Part shown: positions 1 to 8,518 of the stretch, piece by piece
Position numbering within the stretch: position 1 is the first letter of the stretch
Layout: each line of letters begins with the position of its first letter
Assembly (NCBI GenBank): GCA_017540355.1
Contig: JAFYBE010000016.1
Span: forward strand, 1 to 64,000
Reading direction: 5' to 3'
Length of the DNA stretch: 64,000 bases
Source of the DNA: Lachnospiraceae bacterium
Lineage (GTDB): Bacteria > Bacillota > Clostridia > Lachnospirales > Lachnospiraceae
The notes under the pieces: model-generated
Databases searched by the model: none
What the model was told of the DNA's origin: nothing
The model's input: the letters and a program-made list of their open reading frames with translations, nothing else
Program-made: the position numbers and the translations under genes

Positions 1-28
1 AAATATCTGTATAGATGTCGTCCAAATC

Positions 29-1264
29 CTAATCCTTTTTTACACCCTTAAGATATCTAAGCTTAAGGTCTGTCTTATAAAAATCTTTTGTGGAGCAGCC
101 GGCTCTTCCGCCACCCGCACATGCACAGGCACAAGCACACGCACATGCACATGAACTGTGTGCACAGGAACTGTGTCTTGATCCAGAACTGCTTGAATAG
201 TGGCTGGTACGGGGTACATTTACCACATGAACATTGATATATGTATTCGGTGAATCATTATATTTAAATGTACCCTCTTTACTGTATTTGACCGCATCCT
301 TAACACCGATGTCCTTGCTCTCAACCACTTCTTCACTCTTAATATAGCTGTGACCGCAATAGGGACATGCTTTTTTGCCTTCCTCACGCACGGATCCGCA
401 ACTCGGGCATGAATCATAATAGACGATCTTTGTCCTTGTGATCTTCTTATTTCCTTCAATTCCGAATGCCGCCTGAGCAAGATAGTATGCCTTGCTCGTA
501 AGCTTGACCATCAGCCATATGATACCTATCGGCACACCGAAGGTAAGAGCAAATATAAGAATCACAAATATAATAAACAATACCGGATGCTCTTCTTTAT
601 CATCCTCTTCTATTGTTTTGCTCATATCAAATGCAAATGCATCATTAGGATAAGTGACTGAAACAGTCAATTTCTGTCCGGGTGACATATTCTTTTCACC
701 CCAGGCAAGATTACCGTTCACCACATAACAGTCAGGAGTCCAGCTGTCTGCCTTATCGGCATTCCATCTGATTGTCATACTGTCGACTTTGATATCATCA
801 AACCATCCGGGAGTAAATGCATATACCGTATAACCGTCCGAAAGCTTATTGACCTGATACAGGTAGTCCTGTACCACACTGAACTCAAATGTAACAACCT
901 CTCCCGCACGGTAAGCTCTGTCAAGATCGATTCTTGCATAAGAACCGCTCGATGACATATAGCCTATCTTCTTTATATTGTCGGTTAGTGCCTTCATATC
1001 CTTATAATGGCTGTTGGGTATACCGACTTTGACCCAGGTAAGCGGTCCTTCCGAAGTTGAATCCAACACTTTCCATTCAACATGATACTTAAGCGTTACC
1101 GTCGCATCATCATTGACGTTGGCATCAATCTCATAGTTTATGATTTCATCAAGTGCTTTTGCATAAGCATCGGTTTTTGCCAGTCCGAATATGCCCGTCA
1201 GAATTGTCACTGCAAGAAGGGTTCGTAATATTATTCTTTTAATTTCGCATGTTATCTTTCTCAT
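29..1264 (-). CDS. Membrane protein with zinc ribbon and (Cys-Ala)6 cytosolic tail; candidate radical SAM substrate
   Basis: 411 residues. A signal peptide (about 1-35) is followed by a beta-rich outer domain (about 38-215) that resembles DUF2207-type ectodomains. One membrane helix (about 227-253) follows, then a zinc ribbon with Cys286, Cys289, Cys300 and Cys303. A Ser/His-rich linker leads to a tail in which residues 372-383 are six Cys-Ala repeats, followed by GGGRAGC (384-390) and about 20 more residues. With a cleaved signal peptide and one helix, the tail lies in the cytosol. All six repeat Cys codons are TGT, but the Ala codons are GCA, GCG, GCT, GCC, GCA, GCG, so the protein sequence, not the DNA repeat, appears to be kept. 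The ATG overlaps the stop of the upstream radical SAM gene (ATGA), with an AGAGGTGG ribosome site. The architecture is clear. That the tail is an enzyme substrate is inference; metal binding is the main alternative. Confidence 0.8.
   Translation of the reverse strand: MRKITCEIKRIILRTLLAVTILTGIFGLAKTDAYAKALDEIINYEIDANVNDDATVTLKYHVEWKVLDSTSEGPLTWVKVGIPNSHYKDMKALTDNIKKIGYMSSSGSYARIDLDRAYRAGEVVTFEFSVVQDYLYQVNKLSDGYTVYAFTPGWFDDIKVDSMTIRWNADKADSWTPDCYVVNGNLAWGEKNMSPGQKLTVSVTYPNDAFAFDMSKTIEEDDKEEHPVLFIIFVILIFALTFGVPIGIIWLMVKLTSKAYYLAQAAFGIEGNKKITRTKIVYYDSCPSCGSVREEGKKACPYCGHSYIKSEEVVESKDIGVKDAVKYSKEGTFKYNDSPNTYINVHVVNVPRTSHYSSSSGSRHSSCAHSSCACACACACACAGGGRAGCSTKDFYKTDLKLRYLKGVKKD
116..151 (-). repeat. 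Six tandem Cys-Ala codon pairs in the tail of the membrane protein
   Basis: Twelve codons alternate Cys and Ala without interruption. Cys is always TGT, while Ala uses all four codons. A further CA pair occurs a few residues upstream (161-166), and one more Cys (95-97) follows the GGGRAG motif. Synonymous variation in every second codon makes recent slippage of a dinucleotide or hexanucleotide unlikely. Confidence 0.9.
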
Positions 1265-2634
1265 TTTGCACCACCTCTTCTAAGCGGGCATAAGCCTGAC
1301 ATCTTAGCCGAATAGTCTCTTCTCTCGATACATTTATCACTGTCCCATATCACCGGCCAGTCATCATTAAGAAAATCACCCAATGTATCATCCGAAAGCC
1401 AGCTCTGGCACGGTACAACATTTCCGCCGGGAGTTATTGCCATATTGCTTAGGCAGGCTCCGCATGTCGGGGTGGCTATTCCGAGTTTTTCGCATAACGA
1501 ATCATCTACCCAGCCCGGGGAAGTGAAGTTTATTTCCATCTCATTGTCGAAGCAATATTTGACTGCATCAGTCAATATCTTGCTCATCTTTTCTTTATCC
1601 AGCTGAAGGCTCTCGGATTCTTCCTTCGTGGCATTACCGGTAGTTATAAGTCCCGAACATGTCACATAGGTAACTCCCAGATCATGCAGGAATTCAAGGG
1701 TTTTAACGTAATCTTCATTAAGCGTACATAACGGTGTGTTAACACTCACGCTCATTCCAAGCGAAAGAGCATTCTTAATTCCGCTTAGCGTTCTGTCATA
1801 TCCTTCAGCACCTACGAGCTTATTGTGTATATCCTTATCGTGTGAATAGAATGTAATCTGCACACTGTCAAGTGATGCCGCCTTTAAAGAATGGCAGTAT
1901 TCCTCGGTAAGCTTTAAGCCGTTGGTGTTAAGTCTTGTCACAAACCACTGACCGTATTCGATAAGTTCTATAAGATCATCCCTCATCGTAGGCTCACCAC
2001 CGGTAAACGTTATCTGCGGGACTCCGACCTCCTTAAGCTTATCGATTATCTTCTTCCAGTCATCGGTCGATAATTCCTTTTCTTCCGAGTGCGTTTGTCC
2101 TGCGGCATAGCAGTGCAGGCACTTCAAATTGCAGTGCCAGCCCTCATCTTTTGTCATGGCCGATACCATCAGATCCATTCTGTGAGGTGCTCTCATATAA
2201 GGTGCATACTCGCCTATGCTCATATACGGAATCTCTTCCTCAAGCGGTTCCCTGTATGCGATCTTTTTGAATATATCCATAATGGTCACTATATCCGTAC
2301 GGATATATTTGGAAGAAAGAAAAGGATATATTTTTCGCATACGCTTGACTGTATCCTTAACTATCTTCTCAGTCTCTGCTGCCGTAACAGCACGACCGCT
2401 GTACTTGTTCACCTCATCGATAAACTCAGACAAAAGAATTGTCCAGGATACATTGACGGGAATTATATCCTGTCCGTTGATTATCGCAACAGACGGACCG
2501 ATCTCATCATCCGTTACCTTGGGAGGAATCAGATGTATCCTCACAACTCCCGGTCCTTCCGGATTCAGAGTCGTGTGCCTTACTTCCCTGTAATTGTTTT
2601 TTGCGTACTCAAGCACTCTTTTGGAAATCTTCAT
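1261..2634 (-). CDS. Radical SAM peptide/protein maturase with SPASM-like C-terminal cysteines
   Basis: 457 residues. The radical SAM CxxxCxxC motif is Cys168, Cys172, Cys175, followed by a GGEP motif (ITFTGGEPTMR) for SAM binding. A C-terminal set, Cys391, Cys394, Cys409, Cys435 and Cys449, around ITPGGNVVPC looks like a SPASM or twitch domain holding auxiliary iron-sulfur clusters. That layout is typical of enzymes that modify ribosomally made peptides. The first ~150 residues are an extra domain that may hold a PqqD-like recognition fold; this is a guess. The gene sits directly upstream of, and overlaps by 4 bp, the gene for the Cys-Ala-tailed membrane protein, which makes that tail its most likely target. 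It could instead install a thioether or other Cys-linked change on an unlinked peptide. The ATG at 2634 follows an AGGTGA ribosome site. Confidence 0.85.
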   Translation of the reverse strand: MKISKRVLEYAKNNYREVRHTTLNPEGPGVVRIHLIPPKVTDDEIGPSVAIINGQDIIPVNVSWTILLSEFIDEVNKYSGRAVTAAETEKIVKDTVKRMRKIYPFLSSKYIRTDIVTIMDIFKKIAYREPLEEEIPYMSIGEYAPYMRAPHRMDLMVSAMTKDEGWHCNLKCLHCYAAGQTHSEEKELSTDDWKKIIDKLKEVGVPQITFTGGEPTMRDDLIELIEYGQWFVTRLNTNGLKLTEEYCHSLKAASLDSVQITFYSHDKDIHNKLVGAEGYDRTLSGIKNALSLGMSVSVNTPLCTLNEDYVKTLEFLHDLGVTYVTCSGLITTGNATKEESESLQLDKEKMSKILTDAVKYCFDNEMEINFTSPGWVDDSLCEKLGIATPTCGACLSNMAITPGGNVVPCQSWLSDDTLGDFLNDDWPVIWDSDKCIERRDYSAKMSGLCPLRRGGAK

Positions 2635-2662
2635 AAATCTTCACCTGTTTTCCTGTGTATAA

Positions 2663-3382
2663 CTATATCTTTCTGTTAATGATCGCCAAAGCAATATCCA
2701 TGTCTTCCGGGGTCGTAACCTTGATATTCTCATAACTTCCTTCTATGAGTCTGACCCTGTGATCCGTCCATGTCTCAACAACCATGGCATCATCCGTGAC
2801 TTTTATCCCCTGACAGGCAAGCCCGTCCTCTTCTTCCCTTAACTTATCATAGGCTTCCAATGCCAAAGAGTAACTAAAAGTCTGCGGAGTCTGGATAATC
2901 CATGTAAGTTCCCTGTTGGGTGTGGATACCACATAATCCGCATTATTCGCTATCTTAACCGTATCTTTGCTCTTGACCGCCGCAACGGATGCATGTGTTC
3001 TTACCACATCCTCATACAGACGCTCTATGATATCATCGGTAACAAAAGGTCTGGCTGCGTCATGAATAAATACGTAATCGGCTCCGCCTTCTTTTCTTAT
3101 CTTATCAAGGCCGGCCATAACGGAATCATATCTCTCTTTTCCGCCGGGAATAACGGCTCTTACTTTAGTCAGTCCGTATCTGTCCACTATATCGTCATTG
3201 CAGCTTTCTACATCCTCTTTGGATGTCACAAGTATAATGTCGGTTATTGTCTTTGATTCTTCAAACACCTCAAGACAATAAACCATTAGCGGTTTATCAT
3301 TTAACAACATATACTGTTTTTTGACATCCGAATTCATTCGGCTTCCGCTTCCCGCGGCCAAAACTATTGCGACATTTTTCAT
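2663..3382 (-). CDS. ispD: 2-C-methyl-D-erythritol 4-phosphate cytidylyltransferase
   Basis: 239 residues, normal length for IspD, which joins CTP to MEP in the non-mevalonate isoprenoid pathway. The N-terminal nucleotide loop LAAGSGSRMNSDVKKQY is present, as are the IHDAARPFV segment (about 105-113) and the late region TDDAMVVE. It sits in the tsa operon after tsaE (9-nt gap) and before the radical SAM gene. It could in principle be a TarI-type ribitol phosphate cytidylyltransferase, but no teichoic acid genes are nearby. Confidence 0.92.
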   Translation of the reverse strand: MKNVAIVLAAGSGSRMNSDVKKQYMLLNDKPLMVYCLEVFEESKTITDIILVTSKEDVESCNDDIVDRYGLTKVRAVIPGGKERYDSVMAGLDKIRKEGGADYVFIHDAARPFVTDDIIERLYEDVVRTHASVAAVKSKDTVKIANNADYVVSTPNRELTWIIQTPQTFSYSLALEAYDKLREEEDGLACQGIKVTDDAMVVETWTDHRVRLIEGSYENIKVTTPEDMDIALAIINRKI

Positions 3383-3391
3383 ATATATAAC

Positions 3392-3844
3392 TCACCCGAT
3401 TTTCTGTGTTACTATCTTTCGATAATCGGGTCCCTCGTTCATATCCTTCTCTATAAATACTCTGTAATAAGTCTCAGGCAGAATATCCTCTATCATATCC
3501 GCCCATTCTATAAGGCAGACCCCGTCACCCGAAACATATTCATCATATCCGACCTCAAACATTTCCTCAGGATCTCCTATCCTGTATACGTCGAAATGAT
3601 AAAAAGGAATTCTTCCGTCTTCATATACCTGAACTATGGTAAAAGTCGGACTGTTGACCGTATCAGTCACTCCGACTCCTGCAGCAAAACCCTGCGCAAA
3701 TACAGTCTTTCCCGTTCCGAGATCACCAATCAGGCAATAAACCTCTCCGGGCTTTGCACCCTCTCCCAAGGTCTTGGCAAGTCCGTATGTCTCATCAGCA
3801 CTGCATGTAAATATAATCTTTTCATTCGATACATTCATATCCAT
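3392..3844 (-). CDS. tsaE: tRNA t6A biosynthesis ATPase TsaE
   Basis: About 150 residues. The Walker A loop GDLGTGKTVFAQG is near residue 35, followed by NSPTFTIVQVYE and the HFDVYR motif typical of TsaE (YjeE). TsaE works with TsaB and TsaD to form threonylcarbamoyladenosine at position 37 of ANN-decoding tRNAs; both partners are in this operon. The frame is open from an ATG at 3868, only 3 nt after the rimI stop and without a ribosome site. The ATG at 3844 has a GGAG nine bases upstream and gives a normal N-terminus, so it is preferred. Confidence 0.92.
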   Translation of the reverse strand: MDMNVSNEKIIFTCSADETYGLAKTLGEGAKPGEVYCLIGDLGTGKTVFAQGFAAGVGVTDTVNSPTFTIVQVYEDGRIPFYHFDVYRIGDPEEMFEVGYDEYVSGDGVCLIEWADMIEDILPETYYRVFIEKDMNEGPDYRKIVTQKIG

Positions 3845-3871
3845 AAAACAAAACTCCGAAATCCGCATCCG

Positions 3872-4423
3872 TTATACCGGCCGTCTTAACCAATATATAC
3901 ATGCATCCTCGACAGGTTTCTCATAAAATCCGGGTCTGATTCCTTCATTGACAAAACCGATTCTCTCATAAAGATCTCTTGCCGCTTTATTGCTCACTCT
4001 TACTTCCAAAGTATAAGCTTCTATTCCGAAGGTCTCTCTTCCCTTCTTAATCATTGACCGAACTAGTCTATCACCAATTCCTAGTCGACGAAAACTCTTC
4101 CTGACAACGATGTTACAGATGTTACCTTCGCCTAAAACGCTGAAAAAACCTGCACATCCCAAAATGCTGACATCTTTGTCAATATCATCATCAATAACAT
4201 CTGCAACCTGGATTACCTCGTCTGAAGCAGTCATTGTGCCACCATCCGAGGCGGGTATAACAGTTGTATCATCTATACGCTCTGCGACAACATAGAGCGT
4301 GTCCGGTTTGTTGATCATCTCAATAAAAGATTCTCTGTGCCATGGCATGGAAAAAGCTTCTTCTTCCATCTCACATACAGCATCAATATCCTTTAACTCC
4401 ATTTGTCTAATCAATATCTTCAT
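3872..4423 (-). CDS. rimI: Ribosomal protein S18-alanine N-acetyltransferase (RimI-like GNAT)
   Basis: About 183 residues. GNAT fold: an N-terminal IRQMELKDIDAVCEMEEEAF helix, the acetyl-CoA loop VRKSFRRLGIGDRLV (about 128-142), then LEVRVSNKAARDLYERIGF and a final YEK segment, a pattern typical of RimI. Compared with the family it carries an insertion of about 35 residues (about 57-92, Asp- and Ile-rich), between the strand that follows MPWHRESF and the CAGFFSV strand. rimI commonly lies next to tsaB, tsaD and tsaE in Firmicutes, as here. The open frame starts at a GTG (4429); the ATG two codons later fits the family better. Confidence 0.88.
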   Translation of the reverse strand: MKILIRQMELKDIDAVCEMEEEAFSMPWHRESFIEMINKPDTLYVVAERIDDTTVIPASDGGTMTASDEVIQVADVIDDDIDKDVSILGCAGFFSVLGEGNICNIVVRKSFRRLGIGDRLVRSMIKKGRETFGIEAYTLEVRVSNKAARDLYERIGFVNEGIRPGFYEKPVEDACIYWLRRPV

Positions 4424-4458
4424 AATCACAAATAGTTATATCCGGAATTAACTTTTGT

Positions 4459-5472
4459 CTATTCCAACTTCAATGCCGGAACTGCATTAAGGCTTAAATC
4501 TGCCGTATTTCCCGCCATAAACTCATGATATCCGGCAACGGCAATCATTGCCGCATTATCCGTACAGTATATCGGTGAAGGCATATAGAAGTTTATGCCT
4601 TTTTCTTCACAGGCCGCTTTCATGGCTGTCCTTAAATGCGAATTCGAAGCCACTCCGCCTGCAATTGCGAAATCTTTTACCCCGTATTCGTCTATCGCAG
4701 CCATACTATGGCCTACAAGTACATCCACAACCGCCTGTTGGAATGAGGCGGCTACATCTGCCTGCTCATAACTTAAGCCTTTCATCTGAAGGCTGTTAAG
4801 GTAATTAAGCACTGCAGACTTAAGTCCCGAAAACGAAAAATCATATTCATTGTCGGCTATCTTCGCACGCGGAAAATCTATTGCCGCAGGATCTCCTTCA
4901 TAGCTGACCTTATCAATCTTCGGACCACCGGGATATCCAAGACCTATTACTCTGGCAACCTTGTCAAAGGCTTCTCCGGCCGCATCATCCCTTGTACGCC
5001 CCAAAACCTCATATTCACCGTAATCGGCAACTCTAACCAGATGAGTGTGTCCGCCGGAAACAACCAGGCACATAAAAGGCGGCTTAAGATCCTTATTCTC
5101 TATATAATTGGCACAAATATGTCCTTTTATATGGTGTACTCCGACAAGCGGCTTATTAAGCGCCCATGCATATGATTTGGCATAAGATACACCCACAAGG
5201 AGCGCACCGACAAGTCCCGGACCGTAAGTCACGGCTATGGCATCTATATCCTTTATATCAAGGGATGCTTCCTTAAGTGCCTTATCGACCACTCTGTCTA
5301 TCCTCTCCATGTGCTTCCTTGATGCTATCTCCGGAACCACACCACCGTAAAGTGTATGTATGTCTATCTGTGAGGATATAATGTTAGAAAGCACCTCCCG
5401 CCCGTTAAGGACGACAGATGCCGCTGTTTCATCACACGAAGATTCAATTCCAAGAATTTTAATATCACTCAT
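4459..5472 (-). CDS. tsaD: tRNA N6-threonylcarbamoyladenosine synthase subunit TsaD
   Basis: 337 residues, standard length. [16 protein letters not shown] at the N-terminus, the metal-binding HHIKGH motif (about 105-110), VSGGHTHLV, and the C-terminal [10 protein letters not shown] and CTDNAAMIA motifs define the Kae1/TsaD family. It transfers the threonylcarbamoyl group from the adenylate made by TsaC (not in this window) to A37 of tRNA. A GTG at 5487 extends the frame by five codons and would overlap the previous gene; the ATG at 5472 lies just after that gene's stop and has AGG close upstream, so it is preferred. Confidence 0.95.
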   Translation of the reverse strand: MSDIKILGIESSCDETAASVVLNGREVLSNIISSQIDIHTLYGGVVPEIASRKHMERIDRVVDKALKEASLDIKDIDAIAVTYGPGLVGALLVGVSYAKSYAWALNKPLVGVHHIKGHICANYIENKDLKPPFMCLVVSGGHTHLVRVADYGEYEVLGRTRDDAAGEAFDKVARVIGLGYPGGPKIDKVSYEGDPAAIDFPRAKIADNEYDFSFSGLKSAVLNYLNSLQMKGLSYEQADVAASFQQAVVDVLVGHSMAAIDEYGVKDFAIAGGVASNSHLRTAMKAACEEKGINFYMPSPIYCTDNAAMIAVAGYHEFMAGNTADLSLNAVPALKLE

Positions 5473-5476
5473 TGTC

Positions 5477-6055
5477 CTATTCTTCACCGGCTATAGGCTG
5501 CCAGCCATATATCTTCCAGTGTCCGTTATCATCCTTTCGCAATATGAATATATCCGTAAGTACCTGCGTACCCGATGCGGTTCTGATATTGAATGTACCG
5601 TACAAGCTCGCACATTCATGTCCTTCCACATCAAAGTACTCAACGTCGGTACTCTGAGACGTATACATATTGACTATGGAGTATTCATTATTCTTAAATG
5701 TCTTAATCTCACTCTTAAGATCTAAGATAAAGTCTTCTCTGCTCTTATTATTCGCAAGTTCATCATCAAGTATCTCAAGAAGCTTAACTCCGACTGCTCC
5801 GATCTCATCATCCGTAAGCTCCTCATTGTGAAGGACTTTTGAAAACTCCATGTACTGCTTAACAACCTCTTTGGGTGTAGGAGGATAGTTAACATCAAAA
5901 TTAAGCAAAAGGAGTTCCTGTGCCGGAGTCACTTCCACTTCGGCTTCCTTCCTTTCCTTATAATTCCGGTTGGACAGATAATAATAGTATCCGACAACCA
6001 GCAGGACCAATATTAAGATTATAATAAAACCCTTTACTCCCTTGGGGCTTTTCAT
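5477..6055 (-). CDS. Small membrane-anchored protein of unknown function
   Basis: 192 residues. One N-terminal membrane helix (about 9-25, [19 protein letters not shown]) is followed by a charged linker and an outer domain of about 150 residues. The domain begins with helical [20 protein letters not shown] and ends in beta strands ([32 protein letters not shown]). The end resembles the SnoaL/NTF2-like or DUF4440-like wrap-up of small secreted domains, but I do not recognise a named family. It lies 4 nt upstream of tsaD and 15 nt after rnz, so it is cotranscribed with them. No catalytic motif is visible. Confidence 0.75.
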   Translation of the reverse strand: MKSPKGVKGFIIILILVLLVVGYYYYLSNRNYKERKEAEVEVTPAQELLLLNFDVNYPPTPKEVVKQYMEFSKVLHNEELTDDEIGAVGVKLLEILDDELANNKSREDFILDLKSEIKTFKNNEYSIVNMYTSQSTDVEYFDVEGHECASLYGTFNIRTASGTQVLTDIFILRKDDNGHWKIYGWQPIAGEE

Positions 6056-6070
6056 AATCCGAATCCTTTC

Positions 6071-6982
6071 CTAATCCTCAAACAATAAATCAACGCTTCT
6101 TCCGTCCTTGGCAACCACGGTATCCGGGAATATCTCCAAAACATCCTTTAAATATGCCTTGGGATTTGGCAGCGACGGCGAATAATGTGTCAGCCACAAC
6201 TGCTTAACTTCCGCCTTCTTAGCCAGATCCGCCGCCTCATAAAACGTCATGTGCTTATGTTCCTTGGCCTTATCAAGCTTATCGGGCTCTCCGTACATAC
6301 CCTCGCAGATAAAAAGGTCCGAACCCATAGCATTCCTTACAATCGAATCCGTAGGTCTGGTATCCGTACAATATGTGACCTTAAGTCCCTTTCTGTCCGG
6401 TCCCAAAACCATATCCGGCGTATATATACTTCCGTCTTCTGCGGTAACCTGTAGTCCCTTTTGAAGGCTGTTCCAATACTTTATATCTATTCCGGCTTCT
6501 TTTGCCCTGTCCACATCGAATTTACCGATTCTGTCAAGTTCAAAAGTATAACCGTAGCATGTAACATTATGGCTTACTTTGTACGCTCTGCACCTTAAAC
6601 CGAAGATTTCAAATTCCTCTTCGTTACCCGTAAGCTCCTTATACTCTATCTCAAACGGAAGGTCCCTGGCTATTATCCTTATGGACTCAACCACTCTCTC
6701 CACGCCCTTCGGCCCTATGATAAGCAGCGGCTCCGTCCTCTCGGCGTTCCCCATCGTAAGCAGCATTCCGGGCAATCCGGATATGTGGTCGGCATGGAAA
6801 TGCGTAAAAGCAATCACATCAATAGGCTTGGGGCTCCATCCTTTTTCCTTAAGAGCTATCTGGGTTCCTTCACCACAGTCCACCAAAATGCTGTGTCCGT
6901 TATATCTCATCATCATGGCTGTAAGCCATCTGTTAGGCAACGGCATCATTCCGCCGGTACCGAGCAGACATACTTCAATCAT
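6071..6982 (-). CDS. rnz: Ribonuclease Z (tRNA 3' endonuclease)
   Basis: 303 residues, the usual short bacterial form. It is a metallo-beta-lactamase fold enzyme with LLGTGG near the start, the FTHFHADHISGLPG zinc motif (about 60-73), later metal ligands in VSHNVTCYGY, TYCTDTRPTDS and a final LTHYSPSL. RNase Z trims the 3' trailer of tRNA precursors, mainly those without encoded CCA. The ATG overlaps the tsaB stop (ATGA), showing translational coupling in the tRNA-maturation operon. Confidence 0.94.
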   Translation of the reverse strand: MIEVCLLGTGGMMPLPNRWLTAMMMRYNGHSILVDCGEGTQIALKEKGWSPKPIDVIAFTHFHADHISGLPGMLLTMGNAERTEPLLIIGPKGVERVVESIRIIARDLPFEIEYKELTGNEEEFEIFGLRCRAYKVSHNVTCYGYTFELDRIGKFDVDRAKEAGIDIKYWNSLQKGLQVTAEDGSIYTPDMVLGPDRKGLKVTYCTDTRPTDSIVRNAMGSDLFICEGMYGEPDKLDKAKEHKHMTFYEAADLAKKAEVKQLWLTHYSPSLPNPKAYLKDVLEIFPDTVVAKDGRSVDLLFED

Positions 6983-7689
6983 CGCCCGTTAACTCCCTCT
7001 TGTAATTCTCTCTCCGCCTGTGACTGTCTTAAATACTCAGGGGCAAAATCGGCCGCACTGACATATTGTCCTTCTCTATATAACTTGGCACCCAGACGAC
7101 CGACCGAAACCGCACTCTGTCTGTTCATACCTGCCGGAGCATATATGTGATCCACAGTAAGCTTTTCGTCCAATATATCCTTAAATACGGGCACTCCGTC
7201 CCCTAGGAAAAGAACTTCTGTCTCGTATTTAGTAAGTCTTGATATAACTTCTTCCATGGATACGGCACATTGCTCCATTACGGTCTTAAGTTCCGTACCT
7301 TCATTCTTATATATACCCGTATAGGTCTGTCCGCGCCTTGCATCCATGATTGGGCAGATATATCCTCCGTATCCGAAACAGTTGGCTGCAAGCCCGTCCA
7401 CCGTGGGAACGGGAATAACCGGGATATTAAGTGCACTCGCTATTCCCTTGGCAGCCGCACCGCCTATTCTGAGTCCCGTAAAAGAACCGGGACCTGCTGC
7501 AACAGCCACAGCCTCAGTATCTTTCTTTTCAAGTCCGGTGATTCCGTATATCGCATCTATCATCGGAAGAAGGGTCTCGGAATGCGTCTTTTTAAGGTTG
7601 ACCGTATATTCCGCAATCGCTATGTCGTTTTCCTTATCTATCAACGCCACCGAAGCTGTAAGCCCGGAGCTGTCTATACTTAATATCAT
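6979..7689 (-). CDS. tsaB: tRNA t6A biosynthesis protein TsaB
   Basis: 236 residues. Shows ILSIDSSGLTASVALI at the N-terminus, THSETLLPMID, and the VAAGPGSFTGLRIGGAAAKG loop that marks TsaB (YeaZ). It is a non-catalytic scaffold with an actin/Hsp70-like fold that pairs with TsaD and TsaE. The ATG at 7689 lies 3 nt after the stop of the YcxB-like gene. It is followed by rnz with a 4-bp overlap. Confidence 0.94.
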   Translation of the reverse strand: MILSIDSSGLTASVALIDKENDIAIAEYTVNLKKTHSETLLPMIDAIYGITGLEKKDTEAVAVAAGPGSFTGLRIGGAAAKGIASALNIPVIPVPTVDGLAANCFGYGGYICPIMDARRGQTYTGIYKNEGTELKTVMEQCAVSMEEVISRLTKYETEVLFLGDGVPVFKDILDEKLTVDHIYAPAGMNRQSAVSVGRLGAKLYREGQYVSAADFAPEYLRQSQAERELQEGVNGR

Positions 7690-7692
7690 TGC

Positions 7693-8172
7693 TTATTGCC
7701 TTATCTTAACTTTTTCCGAACTCATATGAGTCGATATCATCTCTATTACGTCGTAACGCTTCTGTCCGAGATCTTTCTTGGGAAATACCCATGCACTCTT
7801 CGGACCCGTGTAGAGTAAAATGCTCTGATTGGTCGCACGTGCCTTAATCATCTTGTCCCATTCAACCTTAAGACTCTCATCTCCCGCCGTTACGGTCACA
7901 CCTTCTTCATCAAGCATGTAATGAAGCGGGTTCTTATACACGGGATTGAGCTTTATCTGCTTAACGGAGTTCATATATAAAACTACCGGACTGTAAAGTA
8001 TGATTACCAAACCCGCAACAAGATATGCAGGCTGTCTGTATGCGGCAAAGAGGATCAAAAACAGAGTTCCGACCGCTGTGCCGACTATTCCGGCGGTTCC
8101 TGAATACGTATGGTACATATTGTAGTCATATAACGAAGAAGCCGTCATCTGAACATCGAATTCACATTTCAT
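7693..8172 (-). CDS. YcxB-like membrane protein
   Basis: 159 residues from the preferred start. A short N-terminal strand region is followed by two close membrane helices (about 28-47 and 52-68) and a C-terminal cytosolic domain (YMLDEEGVTVTAGDESLKVEWDKMIKA, then IYLYTG-type and VFPKKDL segments). This matches the YcxB/DUF-type layout found in many Firmicutes, whose function is not known. The frame opens at an ATG at 8217, but only the ATG at 8172 has a good ribosome site (CGGAG, 7-nt spacing). It is the first gene of the ten-gene operon behind the promoter at 8254-8282. Confidence 0.75.
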   Translation of the reverse strand: MKCEFDVQMTASSLYDYNMYHTYSGTAGIVGTAVGTLFLILFAAYRQPAYLVAGLVIILYSPVVLYMNSVKQIKLNPVYKNPLHYMLDEEGVTVTAGDESLKVEWDKMIKARATNQSILLYTGPKSAWVFPKKDLGQKRYDVIEMISTHMSSEKVKIRQ

Positions 8173-8253
8173 ATTTTTACTCCGAAAATATATGTTCATA
8201 TGCCTTAAACAGCACATAGTTGGGCATAATAATACATACTACCCTAAATTACA

Positions 8254-8282
8254 ATTATAACGGAAAACCCCGCAATCCACAA
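8254..8282 (-). promoter_or_regulatory. Probable sigma-A promoter of the ycxB-tsaB-rnz-tsaD operon
   Basis: On the minus strand a -35 TTGTGG (8277-8282) and a perfect -10 TATAAT (8254-8259) are spaced by 17 bp. It faces away from the ribU promoter, whose -35 begins 16 bp further on. The leader to the first start would be about 75 nt. Confidence 0.6.
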
Positions 8283-8297
8283 GGAATATTTACGGTA

Positions 8298-8326
8298 TTG
8301 CCAAATCGTAAAAGGCGCGATATAAT
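8298..8326 (+). promoter_or_regulatory. Sigma-A promoter of ribU
   Basis: TTGCCA (8298-8303), 17-bp spacer, TATAAT (8321-8326). Transcription would start near 8333 and run into the FMN riboswitch. With the riboswitch this accounts for the gene-free stretch 8173-8525. Confidence 0.8.
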
Positions 8327-8365
8327 AGGCTACGTTGCGGGACAGAATACAGTTATCTGTCCATA

Positions 8366-8518
8366 ATAACTCGTGGCAGGGTGAGATTCCCGACCGGTAG
8401 TAATGACATGATTTTGATATGATCTGTCGAAATCTTTTGTCTGAGTCTACGACCCGCCAAAAGGCGGCTGATGCGGTGAGATTCCGCAACCGACGGTAAA
8501 GTCCGGATGGAAGAGGAG
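8366..8518 (+). promoter_or_regulatory. FMN riboswitch (RFN element)
   Basis: The conserved blocks of the RFN aptamer appear in order: GGCAGGGTGAGATTCCCGAC at 8375-8394, the CCGGTAGTAATG segment, a variable arm, an ACCCGCC/GGCGG arm, then GCGGTGAGATTCCGCAACCGA (from 8473) and CGGTAAAGTCCGGATGG to 8510. The 3' strand of the closing stem runs into AAGAGGAGGA, which is also the ribosome-binding site of ribU. No U-tailed terminator lies between aptamer and gene, so FMN binding most likely blocks translation initiation instead of ending transcription. Confidence 0.93.

Noticed and set aside
2089..2679. Long plus-strand frame over the radical SAM gene
   Set aside because: It is antisense to a gene with clear motifs, and its own translation has no recognisable domain, ribosome site or promoter.
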